Positions 34,556 to 43,990 of a DNA stretch of 64,000 nucleotides are shown here, in pieces. The notes under the pieces are model-generated. The model was not told where the DNA came from, made no database searches, and saw only the letters and a program-made list of their open reading frames with translations. A program made the translations under genes and the position numbers. The DNA comes from Streptomyces rishiriensis (GTDB lineage Bacteria; Actinomycetota; Actinomycetes; Streptomycetales; Streptomycetaceae). Location: the NCBI RefSeq assembly GCF_003112535.1, contig NZ_BEWA01000016.1, positions 1 to 64,000 of the forward strand, read 5' to 3'. How positions within the stretch are numbered: the first letter of the stretch is position 1; each line of letters begins with the position of its first letter.

Positions 34556-37500
34556 TCAGGCACCGGTCGTCGCAGGCGGGAGTTGGACGGCGATTCGGTG
34601 GTGTTCCTGATCGGCGAGGTCGGACAGGGCGCGGGCTCCGCAGGTGACGGACAGGGATTTGGCTTGTTTCAACTGGGCGAGTCCTTCGGTCGGGCGGCCG
34701 AAGGCAGACAGCGCGGTACCGGCCGTCAGCCGGGCCATGCCCTCGTTGAGGAGCATGCGAGCCGCGCGAAACTCGGCAGCAGCCTCACACGCGGTGGGGC
34801 CCGCTGCCGGATCCTGCCGGGCGAGTTGCACCTCGGCGCGGGCGAGCAAAGCGAAACCGCGCCGACCGGACGGCCCCTCAGAGGCTGCGGCAGCGGCAGC
34901 GCGGTCCGCCCACCCTTCGGCAGCCGCCACGTCGCCCAGAGCCAGTTGGGCGACGGACAGCAGCCGGAACCACATGGGGCGGACCGGGGCTTCGAACCCG
35001 AACAGGTGCGGGCCGCCGCCCGCTTCGAGCACCTTGCCGACACAGCCCTCCGGATCGCCGTTGAGCAGCAGCGTCTGCCCGAGCATCCCGACCATCGCCG
35101 ACCGGTGCGCGCCCAGTGCGGGGCCGTCCGGCGACAGCGACTCCTCACAGATCTTCAGTGCCTCGGCGAAGTCTCCCCGCCACATCACGACCGCCGCGCT
35201 CACCACCTCGGCCAGTGAGCGCGGCTCGCTGCTGCCCACGAGTGAGGCCGCCTCCAGCGCGTCGTCGGCATACGTCTCCGCCTCGTCCAGCCGCCCGAGC
35301 CACATGTAGGCGTATGCGGAGGCGGCGAACAGATCCGCGAGCACGAGGCTCTGGCCGGTGCGGCGTGACACTTCCAGGCCTCTGTCGAGATGACACAGTG
35401 CGGCGTCGTACCGTTCGTGGAGCACCTCCGTCCAGCCCGTCATGACGAGGGTGTCCATCTGCCCGGCCAGCTGCTGGTCGTCGGTGCCGTCGAGGGTTTC
35501 CACCACCAGGTCGAGGTAGTCGGTCGCCCGGGCGTCGCCGGCGAAGGTATGCGCCAGGGCCAGCAGAGCGCGGACCGCGGTGGCCCGCGGCGGGTCGCCG
35601 ATGCGTTCCGAGGAGCGCAACGCGCGTTCGCCCCAGTCGACGGCGGTGGAGAAGTCGTTCGTACGGAGCGCGACCACCGCGACCCCCAGCTCCAACGCGG
35701 CGGTCTCGGGCGTCAACCGGCCCTCGTGGTCGGCCAACTCCCTGAGCAGCAGGGCCGTGGCCTCTTCGTACCGGCCAAGCGCCCACTCCATGGTGGCTCG
35801 TAGGGCAGTCACGCGGGCCCGCTGGCCCCGGGCCGGCGCGGGCAGGAGAGAGGCGGCCGTGCGCAGGACGTCGCGGCTTTCCAGCAGCCGTCCCGCCATG
35901 ACCAGCGCATTGGCCTGCTGGATCCACAGTTCGGGCCGTAGTCGACTCTGTGTACCCAGCAACCGCAAGGCTTCATGTGTCCAGTGCGCGGCGGTGGCCG
36001 GTGCGATCGTCATCACCTGACGGGCGGCCCGTACAAGTACGTCGACGGCGTGTTCGTCTCCTACGCGCGCCGAACGCTGAACATGCGACGCCTGGGCGGT
36101 CAGCGGTGCGCCGCGCCGCGCCAGGCCGGCCGCGGCCCGGGTATGCGCCTGGATCCGCCAACCGCCGCCCGCTCCCTGGTACACCGCTGCCCGCACCAGC
36201 GGATGGCGGAAGTGGAACTGACGCGTGGAGCCGATCTGGCGTACGAGGTCCCGCTCCGCGGCCTCGTCCAGAGCGGCAAGGGCCTGCGTCTCACCGGTCT
36301 GGGCGACGACTGCCACCATGTCGGCTTCGAAGGAGTCGCCGAGCACCGCGGCCGCCTGTGTGCAGACCCTCGCAGCGGCCGACAGACCTCCCAGCTCTTC
36401 CAGCAGCGCGGCGCGCACCGACGGTGGCAGATCGCCGGCGACAGGGGCCGGGACCGCCGACGGGCTTGCGTTGCCGACGCTCCGGTTCAGCGCCTCGAGG
36501 TAGAAGGGGTTGCCGCCACTGGCCTCGTACAGCCGTTGGAAACGCCAGTGATCCGTCCTGGCCCCGCACAGCTCCGCTCCCTCGGCTGGGGACAGCGGCC
36601 CCAGCTCGACCCTGGCCACTCTTTGCTCCGTTCCCGCCCGGGCCAGCGCTGCGGCCAGTCGCGGCGGGGCCTGCCGGGGCCGGTAGGCGAGAGCGAGCAG
36701 CAGTGGTGTCCTCGGCGGGTGCCGTACCAGATGGTCGATCAGCTCGGCTGTACCGTCGTCGGTCCACTGCAGGTCGTCCAGGCTGAGCACGAGCCCGCCG
36801 TCGGCGCTCAGCGCCTCCAGCAGCGTCCGCACCGCGCGGTGGAACCAGTACCGTTCGACCGTCACCGGATCGGGCCCGGCCGGGAGACGATCACCGAGCG
36901 CGGGGAAGACGGTGCTCAGCAGGGCCAACGCGCTGGACGGTGAGCCATCCTGCCGGAGCCTTCGGGAGTCCAGGGTGGCGAGGTGGTCGTCCAGGGCGTC
37001 CACGAACGCACCGTACGGAGCCCGGTCGAACTCCACACTGCGGCCGGCCAGGGACACGAAACCGCGCCGGCTCGCCCGCTCATCCAGTGCGCCCAGCAGC
37101 CGCGTCTTGCCGATACCCGGTTCCCCGACCACCTCGACCACCCCCGGCACACCGGCCAGGGCATCCTCGATCGCCCCGTCGAGAACCGCCAGCTCCGCTG
37201 TCCGGCCGATCAGGCGGTTCCCCGTCCTGCGGCGCTGCGGTGTCTGCGGACCGGGCAGGACGCCGTCGAACCGTGCCGTGGGGACCGGGTGGGGCGCGGG
37301 TAACAGGCGCGGCACGACGGCGGGTGCGGAGCCCGTGGCGCGCCCGGCGGGCGGGACGTTCAGTGCGGGGTCGGTGGTGAGGATCTGCTGGTGCAGTCGT
37401 CGCAACGGGGCGCTGGGATCACAGCCGAGTTCTTCGGCCAGCAGCAGCCGTATCCGCCGGTACTGGCCGAGGGCGTCGGCGGGGCGGCCGCTGCGGTACA

Positions 37501-38107
37501 GGGCAAGGATGAACTGGCCGGCCAGCCTTTCGTCCAGTGGGTGCCTCTCGATCCGGGCGGACAACTCGCCCAGCAGTCCGCTGTGGTGACCGCGGCGGAG
37601 CCGAACGTCGGTGTGGTCGAGTTCGGCAGCGACCCGCTCCCGGTCCACGGCATCGCGGAGGGCGTTGATCCAAGGGGTGTCCAAACCCGCGAAGGCGGGT
37701 CCCCGCCAGAGGCCGAGTGCCTGCCCGAACAGGGCCGCCGCCTGCTCGTCCTGCACGTTCCGCGCGGCTGCCCGGGCCCGCGCGACAAGTTCGTGGAAAC
37801 GGTGCAGGTCCACTGCTGTCGCTTCGACGTCGAGGACATAGCCACCGGATCGCCGGACGATGTCCACCCCCTCGGCGACGGCCAGAGCCTGCCGCAGGCG
37901 GGAGACATAGCCGTAGAGCGTGTTCCGGGCCCGCTGCGGAAGACGGTCGGCCCAGACGCGGTCGACGAGCTGGTCCACCGAAACCACCTGGTTGGCGTCG
38001 ACCAGCAGCACGGCGAGCACACACCGCTGCCGTGCGTGGCCCAGATCGACGATTCGGCCGTCCACCCGCGCCTCGACGCTGCCGAAGACAGCGAACTCAA
38101 CCCCCAC
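34556..38107 (-). CDS. Large SARP/AfsR-type regulator (BTAD, AAA ATPase, helical repeats)
   Basis: The 1183-aa protein starts with an OmpR-type winged helix (MGVEFAVFGSVEARVDGRIV, RARNTLYGYVSRLRQALAVA) and a BTAD domain (LWRGPAFAGLDTPWINALRD, RRIRLLLAEELGCDPSAPLR), about residues 1-250. An AAA module follows with Walker A GEPGIGKTRLLG near residue 328 and Walker B-like LVLSLDDLQWTDDG, then some 600 residues of TPR-like helices. There is no C-terminal LuxR helix-turn-helix, so DNA binding is N-terminal. It is divergent from a small exported protein. No biosynthetic cluster is adjacent. Confidence 0.9.
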   Translation of the reverse strand: MGVEFAVFGSVEARVDGRIVDLGHARQRCVLAVLLVDANQVVSVDQLVDRVWADRLPQRARNTLYGYVSRLRQALAVAEGVDIVRRSGGYVLDVEATAVDLHRFHELVARARAAARNVQDEQAAALFGQALGLWRGPAFAGLDTPWINALRDAVDRERVAAELDHTDVRLRRGHHSGLLGELSARIERHPLDERLAGQFILALYRSGRPADALGQYRRIRLLLAEELGCDPSAPLRRLHQQILTTDPALNVPPAGRATGSAPAVVPRLLPAPHPVPTARFDGVLPGPQTPQRRRTGNRLIGRTAELAVLDGAIEDALAGVPGVVEVVGEPGIGKTRLLGALDERASRRGFVSLAGRSVEFDRAPYGAFVDALDDHLATLDSRRLRQDGSPSSALALLSTVFPALGDRLPAGPDPVTVERYWFHRAVRTLLEALSADGGLVLSLDDLQWTDDGTAELIDHLVRHPPRTPLLLALAYRPRQAPPRLAAALARAGTEQRVARVELGPLSPAEGAELCGARTDHWRFQRLYEASGGNPFYLEALNRSVGNASPSAVPAPVAGDLPPSVRAALLEELGGLSAAARVCTQAAAVLGDSFEADMVAVVAQTGETQALAALDEAAERDLVRQIGSTRQFHFRHPLVRAAVYQGAGGGWRIQAHTRAAAGLARRGAPLTAQASHVQRSARVGDEHAVDVLVRAARQVMTIAPATAAHWTHEALRLLGTQSRLRPELWIQQANALVMAGRLLESRDVLRTAASLLPAPARGQRARVTALRATMEWALGRYEEATALLLRELADHEGRLTPETAALELGVAVVALRTNDFSTAVDWGERALRSSERIGDPPRATAVRALLALAHTFAGDARATDYLDLVVETLDGTDDQQLAGQMDTLVMTGWTEVLHERYDAALCHLDRGLEVSRRTGQSLVLADLFAASAYAYMWLGRLDEAETYADDALEAASLVGSSEPRSLAEVVSAAVVMWRGDFAEALKICEESLSPDGPALGAHRSAMVGMLGQTLLLNGDPEGCVGKVLEAGGGPHLFGFEAPVRPMWFRLLSVAQLALGDVAAAEGWADRAAAAAASEGPSGRRGFALLARAEVQLARQDPAAGPTACEAAAEFRAARMLLNEGMARLTAGTALSAFGRPTEGLAQLKQAKSLSVTCGARALSDLADQEHHRIAVQLPPATTGA

Positions 38108-38415
38108 TGCGCCCCCCGAGTCTCACGACCACCCTGGCACAGCGCCTTCGACCAGCCAATTCAATCTTCGTCCAAGGTTCGCCGATGGCCGGGAGCGCAC
38201 CTTGGTACACGACAGAGAACAACGCGACGGACACCCCGGAGGCCCCGTCTCGGCAGGCGTCCGGCAGCACAGCGAACGGACGAAGCCCGACGAGTCCGAC
38301 GGGCACGACAAGGGGGAGTCAGCGAACCCGGGATGGAGCCGCGCCTCCACAGAAGCCACCCCGGACACGCACAGACAGAAGCAGCGGCAACACTCACGGA
38401 AGAAAAGGACCCATC
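38108..38415. promoter_or_regulatory. Divergent promoter region between the SARP gene and the exported cysteine protein
   Basis: This 308-bp region must carry both promoters. I do not see clear SARP heptamer direct repeats by eye. Lower GC at 38155-38220 (CAATTCAATCTTCG, ACGACAGAGAACAACG) may mark promoter elements. Confidence 0.35.
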
Positions 38416-38826
38416 ATGCGAAACGACGCCATCAAGGGAACGCTCCGGCTACTGGCCACGGCCGCCACTGCAGCCGGCCTGCTGGTCACGTTCACCGGCG
38501 CCGCCCACGCCTCGGGCGGAACCTTCTCGGGCCGAACCGCCAACGGTTGCGGAACCGCCTCCGGCACCTACCACTGGTACGAGACCACCCAGTACAACGG
38601 CAAGCAGGCCTACAAGACCGACTGGGACATGGCGGTCGTCGACCACTGTTCGACCGACGGGGTGAGCGAAGGCCTCTACACCAAGTACTCGAAGTGGAAC
38701 GGTTCCGCCTGGGTCAACGACGGCAACTTCCACAAAATCAAGCCTGCGGATCACGCCCAGGACGTGGCCGACGTCCGACTGTACATTTGCCACGTCGGAA
38801 ACGGCGACAGCTGCGTGATGCTGTAG
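38416..38826 (+). CDS. Small exported cysteine-containing protein
   Basis: The 136-aa preprotein has a signal peptide (LRLLATAATAAGLLVTFTGA, cleavage near AAHA) and a mature part of about 105 residues with four cysteines (NGCGTASG, DHCSTDGV, YICHVGNGDSCVML), probably two disulfides. It is rich in Tyr, Trp, Gly and Asn, as in small secreted Streptomyces proteins. I cannot name a family. The divergent SARP regulator is the likely controller. Confidence 0.75.
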   Translation: MRNDAIKGTLRLLATAATAAGLLVTFTGAAHASGGTFSGRTANGCGTASGTYHWYETTQYNGKQAYKTDWDMAVVDHCSTDGVSEGLYTKYSKWNGSAWVNDGNFHKIKPADHAQDVADVRLYICHVGNGDSCVML

Positions 38827-39148
38827 GGCTGACGAACACGCCGCCCGCCCCCGCCGCTGGGCTGCCGCGCAGCTACGCGGTCCGCGTCTGCCTGGGATGG
38901 GCGGGCCCGCGTGCCCTTGTCCGACGCACCGCACCATGATGGGCTCGCCCGGCATCACGTCGGGCGGGCCCTGATGTCGTGCACGGCGTCCCGCGTGGCG
39001 CCCGGACGCGTCGGGGGGGCGGCGGGATCGGCGCCGCTGAGGGCGCCGCTGAGCCCACACCGATACTGCGCACGAGGGGTGGGATGCCGTCTGGCTGTGG
39101 AACCTACCGAGGGGCGTGCCGATCGCGTGATCTCCACTCGAACCACCT
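38827..39148. other. Intergenic region, no gene seen
   Basis: Lies between the exported-protein stop and the epimerase stop. It contains GCGCCGCTGAGGGCGCCGCTGAG, a short repeat of GCGCCGCTGA, but no gene. Confidence 0.45.
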
Positions 39149-40102
39149 CTAGCGGTGAGCGGCCGGGGTCCGGTAGGAGTCCGCGGTGGCGCTGAGCACC
39201 TCGGTCCAGGGGGTGGGATCGAGGCCGAAGGCGGCGGTGGCCGCGCCTGAGTCCATCACGAAGGGCCGTTCGAGCTGGTACGCGACCTCGCGCAGAGCCC
39301 GCACGGTCGGGTTGACCAGACCCAGCGCCGCCAGCAGGACGGCCGGGATCTCGCCCACCCGCACCGGCGCGACCCCCGCGGCCTCGGCCAGGTCGGCGAC
39401 GGCCTCGCGCTGGGTACGGGGCGGGTTGGTGGGGACGTGCCACGGCCGGCCCCAGGCCCGTGCCTCGCCGCCCACGGCGACCAGCAGCCGGGCGGCGTCC
39501 TCGGTGTAGGTCCAGCTGTGGGCGGTGTCGGCGCTGCGCAGCACCTGGACGCCGCGGCCGGCCAGCAGCCACGGCACCACCCTGGCCCCGAGCGGGCTCT
39601 CGGCGTGCGGGCCGATGTAGTTCGAGCTGCGGATCTCGGTGGCCCGGATCCGTCCGGCCCGGTGCAGGGCGAGCGCGTCCTCCCACATCCGGGCGCGCAC
39701 CCGTCCCTTCACCGAGTTGGGGTCGAGCGGGGTGTCCTCGGTCATCGGGGCGGTGACCGCGCCGTAGCCGTAGAGGTTGCCGACCGTGGCCAGGACGGCG
39801 CCGGAGCGCTCGGCGGCGACCAGCAGGGCGGCTGCCAGCGGGGGCCAGTCCGTGGCCCAGCGGTGGTAGGCCGGACTGGCGCAGTTGTAGAGCACCGCCG
39901 CCCCCGTGGCCAGCTCGCCGAGCGCTCCGGCGTCGGTGGCGTCCAGCCGCACGGACCGTACGCCGGGCAGGTCGGCCAGGCCGGCTGCGGCGGGCGCGGC
40001 TGCGGAGCGGCTGACCAGAACGACCTCCTCGTCGCGCGCGGCGAGGAGCCGGGCGGTGGCCGAGCCGATGGGCCCCATGCCGACGATCAGGTGCTTGCTC
40101 AC
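39149..40102 (-). CDS. NAD-dependent epimerase/dehydratase-family protein
   Basis: The 317-aa protein has the N-terminal NAD-binding pattern HLIVGMGPIGSATARLL, ATVGNLYGYGAVTAPMTED and the atypical-SDR C-terminus (IRSSNYIGPHAESPLGA, HVPTNPPRTQREAVADLAEA). The classical Tyr-x-x-x-Lys is not in the usual place; this fits the reductase-like atypical SDRs. It is divergent from the TetR gene at 40245 and shares its operators, so it is probably its main target. Confidence 0.85.
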   Translation of the reverse strand: MSKHLIVGMGPIGSATARLLAARDEEVVLVSRSAAAPAAAGLADLPGVRSVRLDATDAGALGELATGAAVLYNCASPAYHRWATDWPPLAAALLVAAERSGAVLATVGNLYGYGAVTAPMTEDTPLDPNSVKGRVRARMWEDALALHRAGRIRATEIRSSNYIGPHAESPLGARVVPWLLAGRGVQVLRSADTAHSWTYTEDAARLLVAVGGEARAWGRPWHVPTNPPRTQREAVADLAEAAGVAPVRVGEIPAVLLAALGLVNPTVRALREVAYQLERPFVMDSGAATAAFGLDPTPWTEVLSATADSYRTPAAHR

Positions 40103-40121
40103 GGTTTCCTCCGACGCGACA

Positions 40122-40195
40122 GAGAACAGTGTTCTCGTTTGGTTGACGTCGAGAGACTGACGCAGCGCCGGTGAGTTGTCAAGAACGGTGTTCTC
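40122..40195. promoter_or_regulatory. Two TetR-type operators between epimerase and TetR genes
   Basis: GAGAACAGTGTTCTC (40122-40136) and AAGAACGGTGTTCTC (40181-40195) are near-perfect palindromes of 15 bp whose starts are 59 bp apart, each followed by GTTT. A half-site TGTTCTCGCTTT follows at 40208. They lie in the 142-bp divergent promoter region. Confidence 0.75.
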
Positions 40196-40244
40196 GTTTG
40201 CGTCTGATGTTCTCGCTTTTGCTGCAGCATGTCAGGATGGACGC

Positions 40245-40973
40245 ATGTCCACCCCTCAGAAGCCCCGCACCGCACGGGAACGGGCCCGGATCGAGTTCAC
40301 CGCGGAGATCAAGGCGGTGGCCCGCAGGCAGCTCGCCGAGAGCGGCGCCGCCGCGCTCTCGCTCCGCGCCGTCGCCAGGGATCTCGGCCTGGCCTCCGCG
40401 TCCGCGCTCTACCGCTACTTCCCGAGCCGCGACGCCCTGCTCACCGCGCTCATCCTGGACGGCTACACCTCACTGAGCGACGCCGCCGAGGCCGCCTACG
40501 CCGCACTGGACGTGGCGGAAGCGGAGCCGGCGGACGTACTGGAGCGCTGGGTCGGCGTCTGCCACGCGGTGCGGGACTGGGCGTTGGCGCATCCGCACGA
40601 GTACGCGCTGATCTACGGTTCTCCGGTACCCGGCTACGCCGCCCCCCAGGACACCGTGGCGCAGGCGACCCGGCTCCCCTACCTGATCGGCGCCCTCTTC
40701 TCCGACCGGCTCGGCAAGGACGGCAACCGCCCCTCCGACACCCGGCCCGCGATGCCCGACGACGCACGGCAGTCGCTGGCGCCGCTGCTCGCCGGACTTC
40801 CCCCGGACACCCCGGCCGACCTGGTCATGAGCAGCCTGATGGGCTGGACCTACCTCCTCGGCGCCCTCTCCTTCGAGCTCTTCGGCCACCGCCGCGAGAT
40901 CATCGCCGACCCCCGCGCCTTCTTCGACCACGAGGCCCGCCGCCTCGGCGCAGCCCTCGGCCTCGCCACCTGA
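40245..40973 (+). CDS. TetR-family transcriptional regulator
   Basis: The 242-aa protein has an N-terminal HTH (FTAEIKAVARRQLAESGAAA, LSLRAVARDLGLASASALYR, YFPSRDALLTAL) and a C-terminal ligand region (WALAHPHEYALIYGSPVPGY) as in TetR_C_13-type members. The ATG at 40245 has AGGA upstream. Its likely operators are the GAGAAC-GTTCTC pair, and its target the divergent epimerase gene. The ligand is unknown. Confidence 0.92.
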   Translation: MSTPQKPRTARERARIEFTAEIKAVARRQLAESGAAALSLRAVARDLGLASASALYRYFPSRDALLTALILDGYTSLSDAAEAAYAALDVAEAEPADVLERWVGVCHAVRDWALAHPHEYALIYGSPVPGYAAPQDTVAQATRLPYLIGALFSDRLGKDGNRPSDTRPAMPDDARQSLAPLLAGLPPDTPADLVMSSLMGWTYLLGALSFELFGHRREIIADPRAFFDHEARRLGAALGLAT

Positions 40974-41248
40974 AGGGACGACGGGGGCCGGCCACCCGGT
41001 CCCAGGAGCGTGGCACCGGTGGCCGGGGACGGGGACGGGACGACGGACGTCACATGGACCGGGACCGGGACCGGCATGTAGACGCCCGCGCCCCCGAGCG
41101 TCGACCGGGTATCCGGCCCTCACCCGAGGTGGGACCGCCGGAGCGCTCGGCCCGAAAGCGAACGCCAGGGCGATTCGCCGGACGCGCATCGATCTTCGCC
41201 GTCTTCCCCAGCGCTGCGGGCACGCCGCAGACTGAGCGATGCGCAGCT

Positions 41249-42640
41249 TCATTCGTCGTTCACCCAGCGCATGAGCCGTTGCAGCGGATAGAAGCCGTCG
41301 TGGGAGAGGCCCGGTGGCATGCCGCCCGCCCCGCCGAGGGAGACCACGCGCTGCACCCCGGCGCAGGCGAGGGCGTCGCGCAGTTCCGCCTTGCGGGCGT
41401 CGGGGTACACGCCTGCCGTCTGGGTGGCCACCCCGGCGTGCCGCACGGCTTCGGAGAGTCCGGCGACCGGGACGACGTTGACGATCTTTCCGTCGGGGTG
41501 GAAGTCCACCGGCTCCGGAGAGCGGATGACCAGGCCTCGCCCCTCGTAGCCGCCCCACACCCGGTACTCGGGCGCCAGCGACCGTAGGACGTCGATCTCC
41601 TCGCGCAGTTCCCCGGCGATCCTCGGGCCGCCGGCAGAGCTGAACTCCCTCGCCGTTCCGAGGCGTTCGCACAGCAGCGCTGCGTAGCGGTCGGTGTCCT
41701 CCTCGGTCCCCTCCACGAACTGGAAGCGGCTGGCCACGCACGCCTGCTGGTTGAAGAACGTGGCATCCGCGGCGCCCGCGTCGGCCGCCCGTGCCAGCGA
41801 CTCCCGCGAGTCGAAGGCCTCACGGCCGATCAGGGAGATGGACGTCTTGGGATCGAAGGAGACGAGCTCGAATCCCGGACCGACGTACCTCAGCGCCCCG
41901 CGGATCGTGGCCTCGCCGCCCCAGGCGACCAGCTTGTCGAAGAACTGCGGGCGGAAGAGGACGCTCTCGACCGCCTCGTCGCCGCCGCGCCAGTACACCG
42001 CCGAGAAGGAGCGGACCACCGGGTGGCCGGGAGCCACGCCGGCCATCGTGCGCAGGATGGCGGTCGCCGTGAAAAGGTCGTTGGAGGGCAGCTTCAGCAG
42101 ATTGACGCCCTTGGTGAGGGCTCCGCGCACGACGGACATCGCGGCGACGCCGGGGGCGTTGCCGGCGATGATGTGCACCAGGCGGGGCGGGAACGCGCGG
42201 GTGGCCGCGGTGCGGCCCTCGGGCAGCCGCACCTCGCGCCAGCCGTCGAGCACGTCCGCGCCGCCGAGTTCGTGGTCGATCTGGGCGTACAGGCCGGGGC
42301 GCTGGAAGCTGCGCCACAGCACGGCGTAGGCGCGCTCCAGCACCTCCCCGGGGAGCGGGCTGACCCACACCATGCGGTCCAGGGCCTCGGCCAGCAGACC
42401 CTCGCGGTCCGCCCTGAGGGCCTCGCCGGTCTCCACCAGCAGGTCGACGATCTCCGCGACGGGCACGTGGAACGCGGGCCCGGGTTCGGTGCGCGGCCAC
42501 ACGAGGCGGTCCAGGTCGAGCGCCGGTGCGGTGAAGACGGCGTCCGGACGGTCGTGCGGGGTGTGCGGGCCCGTATCGACCTCGCCGCGGACGACGTGGG
42601 CGACGGCCACCGGGCTCACTGCCGTTGTCGTGGGCCTCAT
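41249..42640 (-). CDS. luxC-like: LuxC-like acyl-CoA/acyl-protein reductase
   Basis: The 463-aa protein matches the LuxC acyl-CoA reductase family (ALDH-like fold): VHIIAGNAPGVAAMSVVRGA, LTKGVNLLKLPSNDLFTATA, and the catalytic region ATFFNQQACVASRFQFVEGT with the nucleophilic Cys. In luminous bacteria LuxC reduces an acyl group, delivered by LuxE, to a long-chain aldehyde with NADPH. Here it overlaps the LuxE-like gene by four bases. No LuxA, LuxB or LuxD is in the window. The acyl substrate is unknown. Confidence 0.88.
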   Translation of the reverse strand: MRPTTTAVSPVAVAHVVRGEVDTGPHTPHDRPDAVFTAPALDLDRLVWPRTEPGPAFHVPVAEIVDLLVETGEALRADREGLLAEALDRMVWVSPLPGEVLERAYAVLWRSFQRPGLYAQIDHELGGADVLDGWREVRLPEGRTAATRAFPPRLVHIIAGNAPGVAAMSVVRGALTKGVNLLKLPSNDLFTATAILRTMAGVAPGHPVVRSFSAVYWRGGDEAVESVLFRPQFFDKLVAWGGEATIRGALRYVGPGFELVSFDPKTSISLIGREAFDSRESLARAADAGAADATFFNQQACVASRFQFVEGTEEDTDRYAALLCERLGTAREFSSAGGPRIAGELREEIDVLRSLAPEYRVWGGYEGRGLVIRSPEPVDFHPDGKIVNVVPVAGLSEAVRHAGVATQTAGVYPDARKAELRDALACAGVQRVVSLGGAGGMPPGLSHDGFYPLQRLMRWVNDE

Positions 42641-43980
42641 CCGTGGATCATCCCCCGCACATAGGAGTCGAGTGTCGCGGCGCAGGTGATCTTGTCATCG
42701 CCGCCGAGTTCGCCGTAGCGCCTGATGTCCGGCAGAACCGTCGGCCCCGCTCTGCCGCAGTCGCACGGCGAGAAGTCCACGAAGACGCGGTCGCCGCTGA
42801 TCAATCCGCCCCAGCGGCCGGAGAGGGAGACGTCCAGGAAGGCGAACCGGCCTTCCATCACTCCGTGTTCGGGGTTCAGGAGCGTCTCGCCCGATTCGTC
42901 GAGCACCAAGGGGATCACCCACGGCGGCACGTGGTAGTCGCCCTTCTCGCAGGCGAGGCAGGAGCCCTGGAGTTCCGTCATGCCGTAGCTGCGGACGCGC
43001 CGCACGCCGTCGTAGAAGGCGGCGAACTGCGCCGGGTAGTCGTCGGGCAGCACTCGGCCCTTGTTGCCGCCGCCGCTGAGGACGAGTGTGTCCGGGTGCA
43101 GGCTCCCGTCGGGCACGCCGCGCGCCCTCAGGGCCTGGATCAGGGTGAACTGCTGGTTGTTCATCCCGGCGATCAGCAGGGGCTCGTGGCGGTGGGCGGC
43201 GATGTCGTCGACGATGCGGGCGACGGCCGTGCCCATCTCCGCCTCGCGGGCCTCGGACGCGGCCTCGAAGGAGCTGATCTCCTGCGGGGTCGCCGCGCCC
43301 TCCGCCATACGGCGACGCAGCAGCGCGCTGCTCATCAGCTCGGAGACCCGCATCGGATCCTCGGTGAGCAGCCAGGTCTCCCCGGGCCGGGCGAAGGCCT
43401 CCGCGTGCCACCGGAAGCCGTCGACGGAGCGCATCGGACCACTCGCCGGCGCGAGCAGGTAGCCGCGGCGGGTGGGCTCGGGCGAGAGCGGATCGGGCCA
43501 GCAGGTGAGGTGCTCCAGGATGTCGCGGAGGAAACTCAGGTCGCTCGCGTCGCAGTTGAGGAAGGAGACCTTTCCGGAGGTGCCGCTGGTGAAGTACGGG
43601 CGATGTCCGGCGGCCGTGATGCGGTCGGTCCACTCGTCGACGTCGCGTACGCCCTCCACGTCGACGTCGCCCGGTTCGACCGCGGACACGGTCGTGTACC
43701 AGCGCAGGAGCCGGTCCCACCGGCCGGAGGTGATGAGGGAGACGGGGTACGACTTGTAGCTGGTGTGGGAGAACAGCAGCGGCACGAGGTCGTCGAGACC
43801 GGTGATCTCGTGCACGCCGCACTCCTGCGCCCGGGTGCGCAGCAGGGGGATGCGCTCGCGGTGGGCGGCGAAGGCCTCCCGGGCGGCTTCGAGTTGCAAC
43901 TCCCTCAGATCTTCGGCGGGTTGGTCGAAGGGATCGCCGGACAGGACCAGGGTTCGGATCTGTTCGCGTGTGCTGGGCAC
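42637..43980 (-). CDS. luxE-like: LuxE-like acyl-protein synthetase
   Basis: The 447-aa protein has the LuxE/adenylate-forming layout: FSHTSYKSYPVSLITSGRWD, the AMP/phosphate loop YFTSGTSGKVSFLNCD, HPDTLVLSGGGNKGRVLPDD, YGMTELQGSCLACEKGDY and GGLISGDRVFVDF. LuxE activates a fatty acid as acyl-AMP, moves it to its own Cys and hands it to LuxC. The GTG at 43980 has GAGAGG five bases upstream. It lies ten bases after the ABC ATPase gene, so it is in the importer operon. Confidence 0.85.
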   Translation of the reverse strand: MPSTREQIRTLVLSGDPFDQPAEDLRELQLEAAREAFAAHRERIPLLRTRAQECGVHEITGLDDLVPLLFSHTSYKSYPVSLITSGRWDRLLRWYTTVSAVEPGDVDVEGVRDVDEWTDRITAAGHRPYFTSGTSGKVSFLNCDASDLSFLRDILEHLTCWPDPLSPEPTRRGYLLAPASGPMRSVDGFRWHAEAFARPGETWLLTEDPMRVSELMSSALLRRRMAEGAATPQEISSFEAASEAREAEMGTAVARIVDDIAAHRHEPLLIAGMNNQQFTLIQALRARGVPDGSLHPDTLVLSGGGNKGRVLPDDYPAQFAAFYDGVRRVRSYGMTELQGSCLACEKGDYHVPPWVIPLVLDESGETLLNPEHGVMEGRFAFLDVSLSGRWGGLISGDRVFVDFSPCDCGRAGPTVLPDIRRYGELGGDDKITCAATLDSYVRGMIHG

Positions 43981-43990
43981 AGCGCCTCTC

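Noticed and set aside
34556..38107. SARP gene as the sign of an antibiotic cluster
   Set aside because: No synthase, synthetase or tailoring gene set lies within reach on either side.
41249..43980. A full lux operon
   Set aside because: No LuxA, LuxB or LuxD-like gene is present in the window.
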